This document shows positions 36,275 to 45,155 of a DNA stretch of 64,000 bases, piece after piece. Made by a program: the position numbers and the translations under genes. Source of the DNA: Ruminococcus turbiniformis (lineage in GTDB: Bacteria > Bacillota > Clostridia > Lachnospirales > Lachnospiraceae); the NCBI RefSeq assembly GCF_020687545.1, contig NZ_JAJEQX010000016.1, forward strand, positions 17,027 to 81,026, read 5' to 3'. The notes beneath the pieces are model-generated. The model was not told the DNA's origin. It did no database searches and saw nothing but the letters and a program-made list of their open reading frames with translations. The first letter of the stretch is position 1, and each line of letters begins with the position of its first letter.

Positions 36275-37057
36275 CTAAATCACCTGAAAAGGATGAACGA
36301 CCGGAGCCGTTCCGACTTCGAGCACGGGCAGCTTTTCCGCAAGGAACTGCCTCATATCCTCGATAAAAATATATTCTGTTCCGTAATGGCCGGCATCGAT
36401 CACCGCAAGATTCTGCTCCACCGCATCCAGCCCGTCATGGTGCCCGATATCCCCTGTCACGAGGACGTCCGCGCCCTTTGCCAATGCAGGCCCCACGGCC
36501 GACTTGCCCGAACCCGGAGATATGGCAAGCCTTTTCACTTTCTTCTCCATGTCTCCGAATACTTTCAGGCTTCCCAGATTCAGTTTATGTTTGATATAGA
36601 CGCAGCATTCCTCAAGAGTCATCTCTTTTTCCAGCTCTCCGATCCGCCCGATTCCCTCGGGGAGGCCGTCCTTTTCCATTGTCACATCGAGAACTTTCGC
36701 ATCTTTAAGCCCCAGCTTTCTCTTTGCGAGATCCGCCATGCCAAGCACGTCATAGTTTGTGTGCATGGCATAGTAAGAGATATCGTTTTGTATCAGCTTC
36801 AGCACTCTTCTCGACACAAAGTCCTCATCCGTCACCCTCTTAAGCGGGGAGAAAATCAGCGGGTGATGGGTAATGAGCATGTCTGCTCCCCACGCAGCCG
36901 CCTCCTCGATCACCGCGTCTGTGGCGTCCAGGGCAATATACACCCGGGAGACTTCCCGGTCAGTTCTGCCAGCCAAAAGCCCCACATTGTCAAAATCAAG
37001 CGCCGCTTCCCTCGGGTAGGACGCCTCGATCACCCGGATAATCTCACTGCATTTCAT
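36275..37057 (-). CDS. Nif3-like dinuclear metal-center protein
   Basis: A 260-residue NIF3/YqfO-type protein with the metal-binding His residues in LITHHPLIFSPLKRV, then HTNYDV and a late HYGTEYIFIEDM. It is the short form without the PII-like insertion. The reaction is uncertain; the label GTP cyclohydrolase I type 2 is weakly founded. It overlaps the trmK end by 14 nt, a conserved pairing in Firmicutes downstream of rpoD. Confidence 0.92.
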   Translation of the reverse strand: MKCSEIIRVIEASYPREAALDFDNVGLLAGRTDREVSRVYIALDATDAVIEEAAAWGADMLITHHPLIFSPLKRVTDEDFVSRRVLKLIQNDISYYAMHTNYDVLGMADLAKRKLGLKDAKVLDVTMEKDGLPEGIGRIGELEKEMTLEECCVYIKHKLNLGSLKVFGDMEKKVKRLAISPGSGKSAVGPALAKGADVLVTGDIGHHDGLDAVEQNLAVIDAGHYGTEYIFIEDMRQFLAEKLPVLEVGTAPVVHPFQVI

Positions 37058-37883
37058 AGTATTTCATCCCTTTCCGCACGCATTCAAGTTCCCCGGCCAG
37101 CTCTTCCTTCCGTTTCAGAGCCCGCCCGTTTTCTGCATGTTCCAGTTTTTTCAGCAGATTTTCCTTCAGTTCTGTCTCCTTTTCCAGATACTCCCGAAGC
37201 ACAGGGTTTCTGCTCTCAAGAAGGAGCCTGCCGTATCTGAGCTGTACATCATCCCACATTTCCATACCGTTGTCTGCCTTCGCCGGCGCATCCTTCTCTG
37301 CTCCCGCTTTCTCGCAGGATCCGGCGCCGCTTTCCGCACCGCTGCTGTCTGACGCCGCGTTTGCCGCCACATTTGCCGCCGCGTTTTCCCGCCGCCTCGC
37401 GGCTTCGGCCGGGGGCAGCACTTTCATCATAGGATAGTACTTTCCGCTCTCCTCCACCATATTTTCTTTTATAAAGAAAAAACCTTCCTCTAAAAGAAAG
37501 GCTCTCATTTTTTCGATCTCGGACTGGGGCTGGAGAATACATTCTTTCAACGTGTTCACCACACCGAGTCCTTCTTTCAGGATGCGGATCATAAGGGGAC
37601 CGCCCATACCGGCGATCACCGCGGACTCACACTCTCCCTCCTGAAGCGAGGCAAACCCGTCGGAGAGCCTTGTGTCGATCCGCCCGGAAAGTCCGTGCTC
37701 CGCGATATTCTCCCGCGCTTTCTGAAGCGGGCCGCGGTTCACGTCCATTGCCACCGCGCCGGGGATCTTCCCTCTCTCCGCCAGATAAATGGGAATATAG
37801 GCGTGGTCCGTGCCGATATCCGCCAGACGGAATCCGGCGGTCACAAGGTCTGCGACCGCCTGAAGTCTTATCGATAATTCCAT
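37044..37883 (-). CDS. trmK: tRNA (adenine(22)-N1)-methyltransferase TrmK with Ala-rich insertion
   Basis: Methylates A22 of tRNAs using SAM. The Rossmann motifs are ADIGTDHAYIPIYL, GAVAMDVNRGPLQKA and VIAGMGGPLMIRIL. Between YYPMMKVLP (about 150) and DDVQLRYGRLL (about 212) lies a roughly 50-residue low-complexity stretch rich in Ala, Glu, Lys and Ser (ENAAANVAANAASDSSG), which the roughly 230-residue family members lack. The C-terminal helical pair is intact, so the enzyme is probably active. The gene lies directly after rpoD. Confidence 0.93.
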   Translation of the reverse strand: MELSIRLQAVADLVTAGFRLADIGTDHAYIPIYLAERGKIPGAVAMDVNRGPLQKARENIAEHGLSGRIDTRLSDGFASLQEGECESAVIAGMGGPLMIRILKEGLGVVNTLKECILQPQSEIEKMRAFLLEEGFFFIKENMVEESGKYYPMMKVLPPAEAARRRENAAANVAANAASDSSGAESGAGSCEKAGAEKDAPAKADNGMEMWDDVQLRYGRLLLESRNPVLREYLEKETELKENLLKKLEHAENGRALKRKEELAGELECVRKGMKYYEMQ

Positions 37884-37901
37884 ACTGTATTTTCTCCCGC
37901 G

Positions 37902-39020
37902 TCAGTCCAGATAATCCCGGAGTTTTCTGCTTCTGCTCGGATGACGGAGCTTTCTCAGCGCCTTCGCCTCGATCTGACGGATACGCTCTCTGGTCACGTC
38001 GAACTCCTTGCCCACTTCCTCCAGAGTGCGGGCACGCCCGTCATTCATTCCGAAGCGGAGACGCAGTACTTTCTGCTCTCTCTCCGTCAGCGTGTCGAGC
38101 ACCTCGTCAAGCTGCTCTTTTAAGAGCGTCTGCGCGGCAGCCTCTGCCGGAACCGGCACATTGTCGTCCTGGATAAAGTCGCCCAGGTGGCTGTCCTCCT
38201 CCTCACCAATGGGTGTTTCCAGAGACACCGGCTCCTGGGAGATCTTCAGGATCTCACGCACACGGTCCACAGGCATGTCCAGTTCCTTTGCGATCTCCTC
38301 CGGCAGGGGCTCTCTTCCCAGCTCCTGGAGAAGCTGTCTGGACACCCGGATCAGCTTGTTGATCGTCTCCACCATATGCACCGGAATACGGATCGTTCTC
38401 GCCTGGTCCGCGATTGCGCGGGTGATTGCCTGGCGGATCCACCATGTAGCGTAAGTACTGAACTTGTATCCCTTGTGATAGTCAAACTTCTCCACAGCCT
38501 TGATAAGACCCAGATTTCCCTCCTGGATCAGGTCGAGAAAGAGCATTCCTCTTCCCACATACCGCTTCGCGATGCTCACAACAAGACGCAGGTTCGCCTC
38601 CGCCAGTTCTTTCTTGGCGTCCTCGTCTCCCTCTTCCATTCTCTTGGCAAGCTCAATCTCGCGCTCCGCGCTCAGAAGGGGGACTTTTCCGATCTCTTTT
38701 AAATACATCCGAACCGGATCTTCAATGCTCACACCCTCGGGAACTGAGAGATCGATATTCTCCATATCCACCTCTTCCTCATCGGATATGATGTCATCCA
38801 GATCCATATCCGCCTCATCGTCGATATCTCCGCTGATGCGCAGTACGTCGATGTTGTTTGCCTCGAGGTAGTCAAACACCTTCTCCATCTGCTCTGTTGT
38901 CAGTTCCATGTCTGTAAAGAAGTCATTGATCTCCTGAACATCGAGTATGCTTTTCTTTTTCTTACCCATTGCAACGAGTTCATTCATTCTTTCCAGAAAT
39001 TTCTGTGCGTTTTCTTCCAT
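37902..39020 (-). CDS. rpoD: RNA polymerase primary sigma factor (SigA/RpoD)
   Basis: The housekeeping sigma factor. The 372 residues include a region 1.1-like N-terminus, a short acidic linker ([19 protein letters not shown]), region 1.2 ([17 protein letters not shown]), region 2 ([26 protein letters not shown]), region 3 and region 4.2 ([20 protein letters not shown]). This short form is typical of Firmicutes and matches the TTGACA/TATAAT promoters in the window. It follows dnaG as in the classic macromolecular synthesis operon. Confidence 0.98.
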   Translation of the reverse strand: MEENAQKFLERMNELVAMGKKKKSILDVQEINDFFTDMELTTEQMEKVFDYLEANNIDVLRISGDIDDEADMDLDDIISDEEEVDMENIDLSVPEGVSIEDPVRMYLKEIGKVPLLSAEREIELAKRMEEGDEDAKKELAEANLRLVVSIAKRYVGRGMLFLDLIQEGNLGLIKAVEKFDYHKGYKFSTYATWWIRQAITRAIADQARTIRIPVHMVETINKLIRVSRQLLQELGREPLPEEIAKELDMPVDRVREILKISQEPVSLETPIGEEEDSHLGDFIQDDNVPVPAEAAAQTLLKEQLDEVLDTLTEREQKVLRLRFGMNDGRARTLEEVGKEFDVTRERIRQIEAKALRKLRHPSRSRKLRDYLD

Positions 39021-39077
39021 GTGTCCATCCTTCCTCTGCCGGCGCGCCCGCGCAGGCTGTCTTGTTTTATTTTATCC

Positions 39078-40868
39078 TCAATCAATAGAAATATGCAGTG
39101 CTTTCAGGTCCTCCAGCTTCCGCTTTTCTTCCATCAGGTGCTGAAGTCCCGCCATGTCCGCAGGATCCAGGTTCATTGTCCGGACATCGATACTGTGGCT
39201 TTTCACCCGCAGTATAATATCTTTTAACGCCTGCTCCTCCTCTTCCTTTGTCCTGAGTTCCCTGATCCTTGTATGGAACAGAGACGCGGCTTCCCTGTGC
39301 TCCTCCTCACCGGTAAAGTGATCCAGTATTCTGGCCGGGTTCAGCTCACCGTTCTCATGCTGCTCAAAAAGGAGCTGCGCAACGGTTCTGTAAATTTCCC
39401 CGGTAAAATCATCCGGACTGATCAGTCTGCTGATCTTTGAAAAGTGGGTTTCATCCTCGATCATCCAGGTGAGAAGCGCCTTCTGGGACGTAAGAATTCC
39501 GTCTTCCTTCGTTCCCTTCGTCCCGGCCGCCTTTGCCCCTTCCGCCCGTTTCGGACGCTCTGAGGGCCGCGCCATTCCGGCGCTGACCGCCATCTTCACG
39601 ACAAGCTTTTTCAGACTGTCAACACTGACTCTGTAAGCCGACGCGACCGCCTCCGTGTAATTGTCCCGCTCAAGTTCGTCCTCGAACTCCGCCAGTCTTC
39701 CCGCTGCCTCTCTTAAAAAGGCTGTTTTTCCCTCAGGGGAATTCATGTCGTAGTTCTTCTCCAACGTCTCCAGCGTGAACATGAACCCGTTTCTCGCCTG
39801 GCCGATCCGCTTTTCATACTCTTCGGCTCCCAGGTTTTTGATAAACTCATCCGGGTCCTTGTACGGGTCCATCCGCACCACTTTTGCCGTGATTCCCGCG
39901 TCTCTCAGTATGGGGACGGCCCGTAAGGCTGCGCGCGTGCCCGCCTCATCACTGTCATATGTAAGGTAGACTTCCTTCACATAGCGTTTGATCAGGGAAG
40001 CGTGCCCGGGGGTGAGCGCGGTTCCAAGCGAAGCCACTGCGTTTGTAAATCCCGCCTGGTGCAGGGAGATCACATCCATATACCCCTCGCACAGGAGGAA
40101 ATACGGTTTCTTGGACGTTCTCGCCCGGTTCAGCCCGTACAGGTTCCGGCTCTTATCGAACACTGCGGTCTCAGGAGAATTCAAATACTTCGGTTTCGCA
40201 TCCCCCATCACACGGCCGCCGAACCCGATCACCCGGCTGTTCACATCCATGATCGGAAAGATCACCCGGTTCCAGAACTTGTCGTACACACCCTGTTTCT
40301 CGTCCGTATTGATCAGTCCGGCCTGGCGGATCAGATCCTCGCTGTAGCCCTTCTGCCTGAGGTACTTATAGAGATCGTCACTGTACTTGTTGGAATATCC
40401 AAGCCCGAACGCCGTGATTGTCTCATCAGACAGTTCTCTGTTTTTCAGATATGTATAGGCCTGTTTTCCTCTCTCCGATTTCAGCTGCACGTAAAAGTAT
40501 TTTGCAGCCGTCTTGTTTACCTCCAGAATAGACGCCTTTAAGTCTGCCTTTTCCTTTGCCTCTTTCGAGTATTCCATCTCAGGAAGCTCAATCCCGGCAC
40601 GGTCCGCCAGAAATTTCACCGCCTCCACAAAAGAAAAATTCTCATATTCCATGAGAAATGTATATACATTGCCGCCCGCGCCGCATCCGAAACAGTAGTA
40701 CATCTGTTTCTGCCTGCTGACGGAAAAAGACGGTGATTTTTCATTGTGGAACGGACAGAGCCCGAAATAGGAACTGCCCTTTTTCTGCAGCCGGACATAC
40801 CCGGATATCACATCTACTATATCATTTCTTGTCCTTATCTCTTCAATCAGCTCATCGGAATAGTACAT
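39078..40868 (-). CDS. dnaG: DNA primase
   Basis: Synthesises RNA primers at the replication fork. The 596-residue protein has a CHC2 zinc-binding domain (CPFHNEKSPSFSVS, then YYCFGCGAGG), the primase core FGLGYSNKYSDDLYKYL, a Toprim domain (LLCEGYMDVISLHQAG, TYDSDEAGTRAA) and a DnaB-interacting C-terminal helical domain (about 450-596). It lies upstream of rpoD. Confidence 0.97.
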   Translation of the reverse strand: MYYSDELIEEIRTRNDIVDVISGYVRLQKKGSSYFGLCPFHNEKSPSFSVSRQKQMYYCFGCGAGGNVYTFLMEYENFSFVEAVKFLADRAGIELPEMEYSKEAKEKADLKASILEVNKTAAKYFYVQLKSERGKQAYTYLKNRELSDETITAFGLGYSNKYSDDLYKYLRQKGYSEDLIRQAGLINTDEKQGVYDKFWNRVIFPIMDVNSRVIGFGGRVMGDAKPKYLNSPETAVFDKSRNLYGLNRARTSKKPYFLLCEGYMDVISLHQAGFTNAVASLGTALTPGHASLIKRYVKEVYLTYDSDEAGTRAALRAVPILRDAGITAKVVRMDPYKDPDEFIKNLGAEEYEKRIGQARNGFMFTLETLEKNYDMNSPEGKTAFLREAAGRLAEFEDELERDNYTEAVASAYRVSVDSLKKLVVKMAVSAGMARPSERPKRAEGAKAAGTKGTKEDGILTSQKALLTWMIEDETHFSKISRLISPDDFTGEIYRTVAQLLFEQHENGELNPARILDHFTGEEEHREAASLFHTRIRELRTKEEEEQALKDIILRVKSHSIDVRTMNLDPADMAGLQHLMEEKRKLEDLKALHISID

Positions 40869-40959
40869 GTTCTGCCTCCAAAAAGAATACCCTATTATTT
40901 ATATTCGACAAAACTTCTTTCTTTCCTTTATTTTTTTAAATTTTCCATATTTTTAAATC

Positions 40960-41004
40960 AGCGTCAGTGTACAGGGGGACAATACGCCCCTGTACACTGA
41001 CGCT
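40960..41004 (-). terminator. Long perfect inverted repeat between dgt and dnaG
   Basis: An 18-bp uninterrupted stem (40960-40977 with 40987-41004) with a 9-nt loop starts 10 nt after the dgt stop and is followed on the minus strand by ATTTAAAAAT. Probably a terminator/attenuator separating ppk2-dgt from dnaG-rpoD. The stem is longer than usual. Confidence 0.7.
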
Positions 41005-41013
41005 GTCATGCTT

Positions 41014-42033
41014 TCAGATCTTCCATGCTTCGGGGACAAAATAGTCCTGGAACTTCTTCACAGCGTAGGAATCCGTCATCCCCGCAATGTGGTCGCACAC
41101 GGTCTGTTCCAGGCTCACGCCGGGATGTGCAAGCGCCTTTTTAAACTGTTCCGGGAGCGCATCCGGATGCTTCATATAATAGTCATAGAGCTGTTCGACC
41201 ATATGTACCGCCTTGTCTTCCTCCCCCTTTGCCTTCGGGTTTAAGTACACATTCTCAAACATAAACGCTCTCAGATCCGACATGGCCTTTTCCACCCGCG
41301 GGGACATGCAGATCTCCGGACGCTCCATACTGTTCGTGATCACGTCGTGCACAAGCGTGTTGAGCCGCTCCCGGCAGGAATTGCCAAGCACGGCGCGCAG
41401 ATCGGCGGGAATGTCATCCTCGGTCAGAATCCCGCCCCGGATCGCATCATCCATATCGTGATAGATATACGCCAGCTTGTCGGAGAGCCGGACCACCTGG
41501 CCTTCCAGCGTGGCAGGATGCCCCGCTGTCTGGTGGTTTAAAATTCCGTCCCTGACTTCCCACGTCAGATTCAGGCCGCGCCCCTCCTTCTCAATACAGT
41601 CCACCACCCGCAGGCTCTGTACCTGATGTGAAAAATGATAAACCGTATTCAGTGCTCTCTCCCCGGCGTGTCCGAAGGGCGTATGCCCCAGGTCATGGCC
41701 CAGGGCAATGGCCTCCACAAGATCTTCGTTTAAGCGCAGCGCCTTTGCGATCGTCCTTGCGTTCTGCGAAACTTCCAGCGTGTGGGTCAGGCGGGTCCGG
41801 TAATGATCCCCTTTCGGCAGAAGAAACACCTGCGTCTTCTGCTTGAGTCTGCGGAACGCCTTGCAGTGCAGGATGCGGTCTCTGTCGCGCTGGAAAACAG
41901 GGCGGATATCGCACTGGGGCTCGTCTTTTAAGCGCCCCTTTGATTCACGGCTTAACGTGGCATATCTGCTCAGGTACTCTGTTTCCCGTTCCTCGAGCTG
42001 CTCTCTGATCGTCATCGTCATTGTCATTCTCAC
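41014..42033 (-). CDS. dgt: Deoxyguanosinetriphosphate triphosphohydrolase-like protein
   Basis: An HD-domain dNTP triphosphohydrolase that cleaves dNTPs to nucleoside and PPPi. The metal site is formed by RLTHTLEVSQNAR, ALGHDLGHTPFGHAGE and a later KLAYIYHDMDDAI. The 339 residues agree with the short Firmicutes form. The start is ambiguous: GTG at 42033 is followed by in-frame ATGs at codons 3, 5 and 7 (MRMTMTMTIRE) behind one GGAAG, so the N-terminus may be up to six residues shorter. The start lies 6 nt after the PPK2 stop. Confidence 0.93.
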   Translation of the reverse strand: MRMTMTMTIREQLEERETEYLSRYATLSRESKGRLKDEPQCDIRPVFQRDRDRILHCKAFRRLKQKTQVFLLPKGDHYRTRLTHTLEVSQNARTIAKALRLNEDLVEAIALGHDLGHTPFGHAGERALNTVYHFSHQVQSLRVVDCIEKEGRGLNLTWEVRDGILNHQTAGHPATLEGQVVRLSDKLAYIYHDMDDAIRGGILTEDDIPADLRAVLGNSCRERLNTLVHDVITNSMERPEICMSPRVEKAMSDLRAFMFENVYLNPKAKGEEDKAVHMVEQLYDYYMKHPDALPEQFKKALAHPGVSLEQTVCDHIAGMTDSYAVKKFQDYFVPEAWKI

Positions 42034-42039
42034 TTCTTC

Positions 42040-43575
42040 CTACTTCTCTTTGATCCGCTTCTCAATGGCGTCCACAACCGTCTTGAGCACTTTGATGCGG
42101 GCATAGTATTTGTCATTGCCCTCCACAACAACCCACGGGGCATAATCAGTGGATGTGCGCATCAGCATCTCATTGACCGCCTCCTCGTACAGATCCCATT
42201 TCTCCCTGTTTCTCCAGTCTTCGTCTGTAATCTTCCACTGTTTTTCCGGATTCTCCTGTCTTTCCTTAAATCTGCGCTCCTGTTCATCCCGGTCAATGTG
42301 CATCCAGAATTTGATCACGACCGCGCCGGCGTCATACAGGTCCTTCTCCATGTCATTGATCTCCCTGTACGCCCGTTTCCACTCCTCTTCCGTACAGAAT
42401 CCTTCGATCCGTTCCACCATGACGCGCCCGTACCAGGTGCGGTCGAAAATGGCGATGTGTCCGTCTTTCGGTATTGCCCTCCAGAACCGCCACAGATAAT
42501 GGTGCGCCTTCTCAATGTCATTGGGCGACGCCGTGGGATTCACTCTGTATCCTCTGGGATCCATCTTTGCGGTCAGCCGTTTGATGGCCCCGCCTTTTCC
42601 TCCGGCGTCCCAGCCCTCAAATCCGAGCACAACGGGAATCCTTCTCCGGTAGAGTTCGCCGTGGAGCTTCTCGATCTTTTTCTGAAGCCTGTCCAGTTTT
42701 TCCTTATACTCTTCCCTCGTGCAGCTCAAAGTGAGATCTGCTTTCGAGAGAATGGACACCTGAAGATCTTTCATCTCATTTCCCGTCTGCCGCGCAATCT
42801 CTGCGACCACATCCGTTTCCCCTGCAATGGTTTTCTTTTCTTCCGCCTCCAAAGCCAGCCCGCGGACTTTCTCCACCTGATCCGCCATCGCCTTGATCAC
42901 CGTCGTATAAATCTTAAGCTCGGCGAATCTTTTGTCTGTCGCCTCGATAATCGTCCACGGCGCATAGTCCGTATCTGTCGCGAACAGCATCTCTTCCATC
43001 ATGTCCGCATACTCCTCATATCTGGCATTTCTCTCCCGGTCACCCTGGCTGACTCTCCAGGCTGTCTCCTTGTTCTTTTCCAGCTTGTCAAACCTCTTCT
43101 TCTGCTCCTTTTTATCGATATCCAGGAACAGTTTGATGATCAGGCTGCCATCTTCAGAGAGCTGCTGCTCAAAGGAGTTGATGGAATGAAACGCCATGGG
43201 CATCTCGTTTTCCTTTGTCCGCTTCTCGAATCTGTCGATCAGAACTCTTCTGTACCAGCTCCCGTCATATATGGCAATCCTGCCTCTCGCCGGAGTCTTT
43301 GTCCAGAACCTCCACATGAACGGATGCATCCGCTCCTCTTCTGTCTCGTTCTTGATCGGATAGACTTCAAACCCTCTCGGGTCCATACTCTGAATCAGGC
43401 GGCCGATCTGAAGGCCTTTTCCGGCTGCGCCGAACCCTTCAAACACAATCATAACCGGAATCTCCAGCGCCTTGCATTCTCTCTGGAGCCTTCCCAGCCG
43501 TGCTTCAAGCTGAGGCATTTTCTGTTTATATTCCTCTTTGGACAGTTTTTTTGACAGATCTACTTTTTCCAGCAT
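42040..43575 (-). CDS. pap: Polyphosphate:AMP phosphotransferase (double-domain PPK2)
   Basis: A 511-residue protein made of two PPK2 P-loop domains. The N-terminal one has VFEGFGAAGKGLQIGRL and FDGSWYRRVL-like YDGSWYRRVLIDR; the C-terminal one has GFEGWDAGGKGGAIKRL and FDRTWYGRVMVER. The two-domain form is known to phosphorylate AMP to ADP with polyphosphate. Cytosolic. It is the first gene before dgt; a TATAAT-like -10 box lies about 75 nt upstream with a poor -35. No ppk1 is present in the window. Confidence 0.9.
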   Translation of the reverse strand: MLEKVDLSKKLSKEEYKQKMPQLEARLGRLQRECKALEIPVMIVFEGFGAAGKGLQIGRLIQSMDPRGFEVYPIKNETEEERMHPFMWRFWTKTPARGRIAIYDGSWYRRVLIDRFEKRTKENEMPMAFHSINSFEQQLSEDGSLIIKLFLDIDKKEQKKRFDKLEKNKETAWRVSQGDRERNARYEEYADMMEEMLFATDTDYAPWTIIEATDKRFAELKIYTTVIKAMADQVEKVRGLALEAEEKKTIAGETDVVAEIARQTGNEMKDLQVSILSKADLTLSCTREEYKEKLDRLQKKIEKLHGELYRRRIPVVLGFEGWDAGGKGGAIKRLTAKMDPRGYRVNPTASPNDIEKAHHYLWRFWRAIPKDGHIAIFDRTWYGRVMVERIEGFCTEEEWKRAYREINDMEKDLYDAGAVVIKFWMHIDRDEQERRFKERQENPEKQWKITDEDWRNREKWDLYEEAVNEMLMRTSTDYAPWVVVEGNDKYYARIKVLKTVVDAIEKRIKEK

Positions 43576-43815
43576 ATCAGTTCCTCCACCCTTCTTATTC
43601 TGATATTATTGGCAGGTTTCATTAAATTATTGTAATTATATCATATAATGCATAAAATACACATAAATATTATTTAAGCTGTGCTTTTTTCAAACTTTTC
43701 AGTTTCGAGCGGGTGGAGTAATCGTTGATGCCGAATCTGACGGTTGATGTCAGCGTTGATGTCAATACAGAAAATGAGCTTCATCCATCAGATGAAACTC
43801 ATTCTGTGAAAATGA
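43576..43815. other. AT-rich gap between ppk2 and tRNA-Leu with short degenerate repeats
   Basis: The stretch holds three GTTGATG repeats (43734-43771), a TTCATC/GATGAA inverted repeat at 43790-43797 and open but very short frames on the minus strand, one starting MKLIFCIDINADIN (36 codons). None has a convincing ribosome binding site. It may be the remnant of a gene end or mobile DNA beside the tRNA; I cannot identify it. Confidence 0.3.
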
Positions 43816-43818
43816 AAA

Positions 43819-43842
43819 AAGCTCTGAATCTTCAGGGCTTTC
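43819..43842 (-). terminator. Terminator of tRNA-Leu(AAG)
   Basis: AAAGC-CCTGAA/TTCAGA-GCTTT stem with T6 on the minus strand, 6 nt after the tRNA 3' end. Confidence 0.8.
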
Positions 43843-43847
43843 TCTAA

Positions 43848-43931
43848 TGCGGAAGATGGGACTTGAACCCACACGACACGAATGTCACAAGATCCTTAGT
43901 CTTGCTCGTCTGCCAGTTCCGACACTTCCGC
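43848..43931 (-). tRNA. tRNA-Leu, anticodon AAG
   Basis: An 84-nt class II tRNA: acceptor GCGGAAG/CTTCCGC, discriminator A, anticodon stem CAAGA/TCTTG with loop CTAAGGA (anticodon AAG), long variable arm GACA-TTCG-TGTC and T-loop GGTTCAAGTCCC. The CCA end is not encoded. A34 would need deamination to inosine by TadA to read CUU, CUC and CUA. Confidence 0.93.
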
Positions 43932-43983
43932 ATTCCGTATTGGATTGTTGTGTTAGCACTCTGTCGTGCTGACCACATGTGTT

Positions 43984-44012
43984 ATAATACTATCTCAATC
44001 CCGAAAAGTCAA
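43984..44012 (-). promoter_or_regulatory. Promoter of tRNA-Leu(AAG)
   Basis: TTGACT (44007-44012), a 17-nt spacer and TATTAT (43984-43989) on the minus strand, about 50 nt before the tRNA 5' end. Confidence 0.8.
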
Positions 44013-44121
44013 CAAATATTTTCAAAAAAACTAAAGTTCGAAAATTGTGTAATATTTTACAAAAAATTTGAAAATTCAAAAAATATAAAAAACAGGTAAA
44101 ACAGCTGAAAACACCGCCGTT

Positions 44122-44463
44122 TCACAGCGTTTCCTCCTTTGCTTCCATTCCTTTCTCCTCAGCGCTTCTGTTCTTTCCGGTGCCTCTTTCTATTCTCTCA
44201 CCCTCTCTCTTTCCGATGCTTCTGCCCGTCAGTTCATCCAGCGTAATGCCGAAAAAATCTGCAATTCTTATAAGCACGAAAATATCCGGCAGAGTGACGC
44301 CACGCTCATAGGCGGATATGGTCTGTCGGCGGATGTTCAGCTCCGAGGCCAGGGCGGACTGGTTGATTCCCTTCTGCATACGCAGCTGACGGATATTTTC
44401 TCCGATGGATTTTTCTGCTTTTCCTGTCATCTGTTTCTCCGGGCAGAGTGCGAATCTTTTCAT
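44122..44463 (-). CDS. Xre-family helix-turn-helix regulator
   Basis: A 113-residue protein with a Cro/CI-type HTH at about 20-75 (ENIRQLRMQKGINQSALAS, then RRQTISAYERGVTLPDIFVL). The charged C-terminal tail (about 85-113) is low complexity. GGAGAG lies 6 nt before the first ATG; MTGKAEKSIGEN at codon 12 is an alternative start. It is divergent from a second Xre gene 210 nt away. Targets are unknown; such solo regulators often control themselves. Confidence 0.85.
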   Translation of the reverse strand: MKRFALCPEKQMTGKAEKSIGENIRQLRMQKGINQSALASELNIRRQTISAYERGVTLPDIFVLIRIADFFGITLDELTGRSIGKREGERIERGTGKNRSAEEKGMEAKEETL

Positions 44464-44674
44464 TCTTCGCTCTCCGCTGCTCTTTCTGCTTATTTTCTAT
44501 TGTACCCCTTTCCTCCATGCTCAGAAAGAGCACCGTCTCAAATATCCAGAATCTGAGTGCAACGATACATTGCATTTGGATATTTCTTCCTGTTTTATTC
44601 GCTAAAATAAAACTAGCGCCGGTACAGACTGGAAAATTCGGCGCTATCATACTGGGAGGATGTGAGGAAGTACA

Positions 44675-45040
44675 TTGGATAATCGGATCAGAGAGCTGCG
44701 CATCGAAAAAGGATTACGCCAGGAAGATCTTGCGGAAATGATCAATGTGTCCCAGCAGACGATCAGCCGGATTGAAAACGGCGAGACTTCACTTCCTGCG
44801 GATATTCTCGTTGACCTGTCGAAAATTTTCCATGTGTCGGCGGATTACATACTGAAGCTGTCAGACTCAAGAATGACGACAGAATATCGAATCGATATCG
44901 AACGTAATATGGAAAGAAACATGGATCTCTTCCGCGCGTACGGCAGACTGAACCGGACAAACCAGGAACTCGTGTTCTTTCTTATGGGGCAGATGGAAAA
45001 GCTTCAGGACGAGAACCGGCAGAAGGCAGAGCAGGAATAA
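44675..45040 (+). CDS. Xre-family helix-turn-helix regulator
   Basis: A 121-residue protein with an HTH at about 3-60 (IRELRIEKGLRQEDLAEMI, SQQTISRIENGETSLP) and a helical C-terminal part (RNMERNMDLFRAYGRLNRTNQE) that may dimerise. The start is TTG at 44675, fixed by GAGG 7 nt upstream and by the HTH starting at once. It faces the other Xre gene divergently and trpB2 convergently. No partner toxin or phage gene is visible. Confidence 0.85.
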   Translation: MDNRIRELRIEKGLRQEDLAEMINVSQQTISRIENGETSLPADILVDLSKIFHVSADYILKLSDSRMTTEYRIDIERNMERNMDLFRAYGRLNRTNQELVFFLMGQMEKLQDENRQKAEQE

Positions 45041-45067
45041 AAAACATACAAATCACAGAGTACAGGC

Positions 45068-45109
45068 ACAGGCCGCAGACGCCTTTTCTTTCCGGCATCT
45101 GCGGCCTGT
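45068..45109. terminator. Bidirectional terminator between the Xre gene and trpB2
   Basis: ACAGGCCGCAGA/TCTGCGGCCTGT (12 bp) extended by GCC/GGC, followed on the plus strand by ATTTTA. It serves the two convergent genes. Confidence 0.85.
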
Positions 45110-45155
45110 ATTTTACTGTCCTGTTTCTACATATATTTTATTTACTGCCCTGTGT

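Noticed and set aside
43660..43790. Possible C-terminal remnant of a recombinase beside tRNA-Leu(AAG)
   Set aside because: Minus-strand frames end plausibly (for example a stretch ending SLKKAQLK), but they are too short and not matched to a known family, and no att-like repeat of the tRNA 3' end is seen.
44122..45040. Divergent Xre genes as a phage lysogeny switch or toxin-antitoxin module
   Set aside because: No integrase, toxin or phage gene lies nearby; both are isolated regulators among housekeeping genes.
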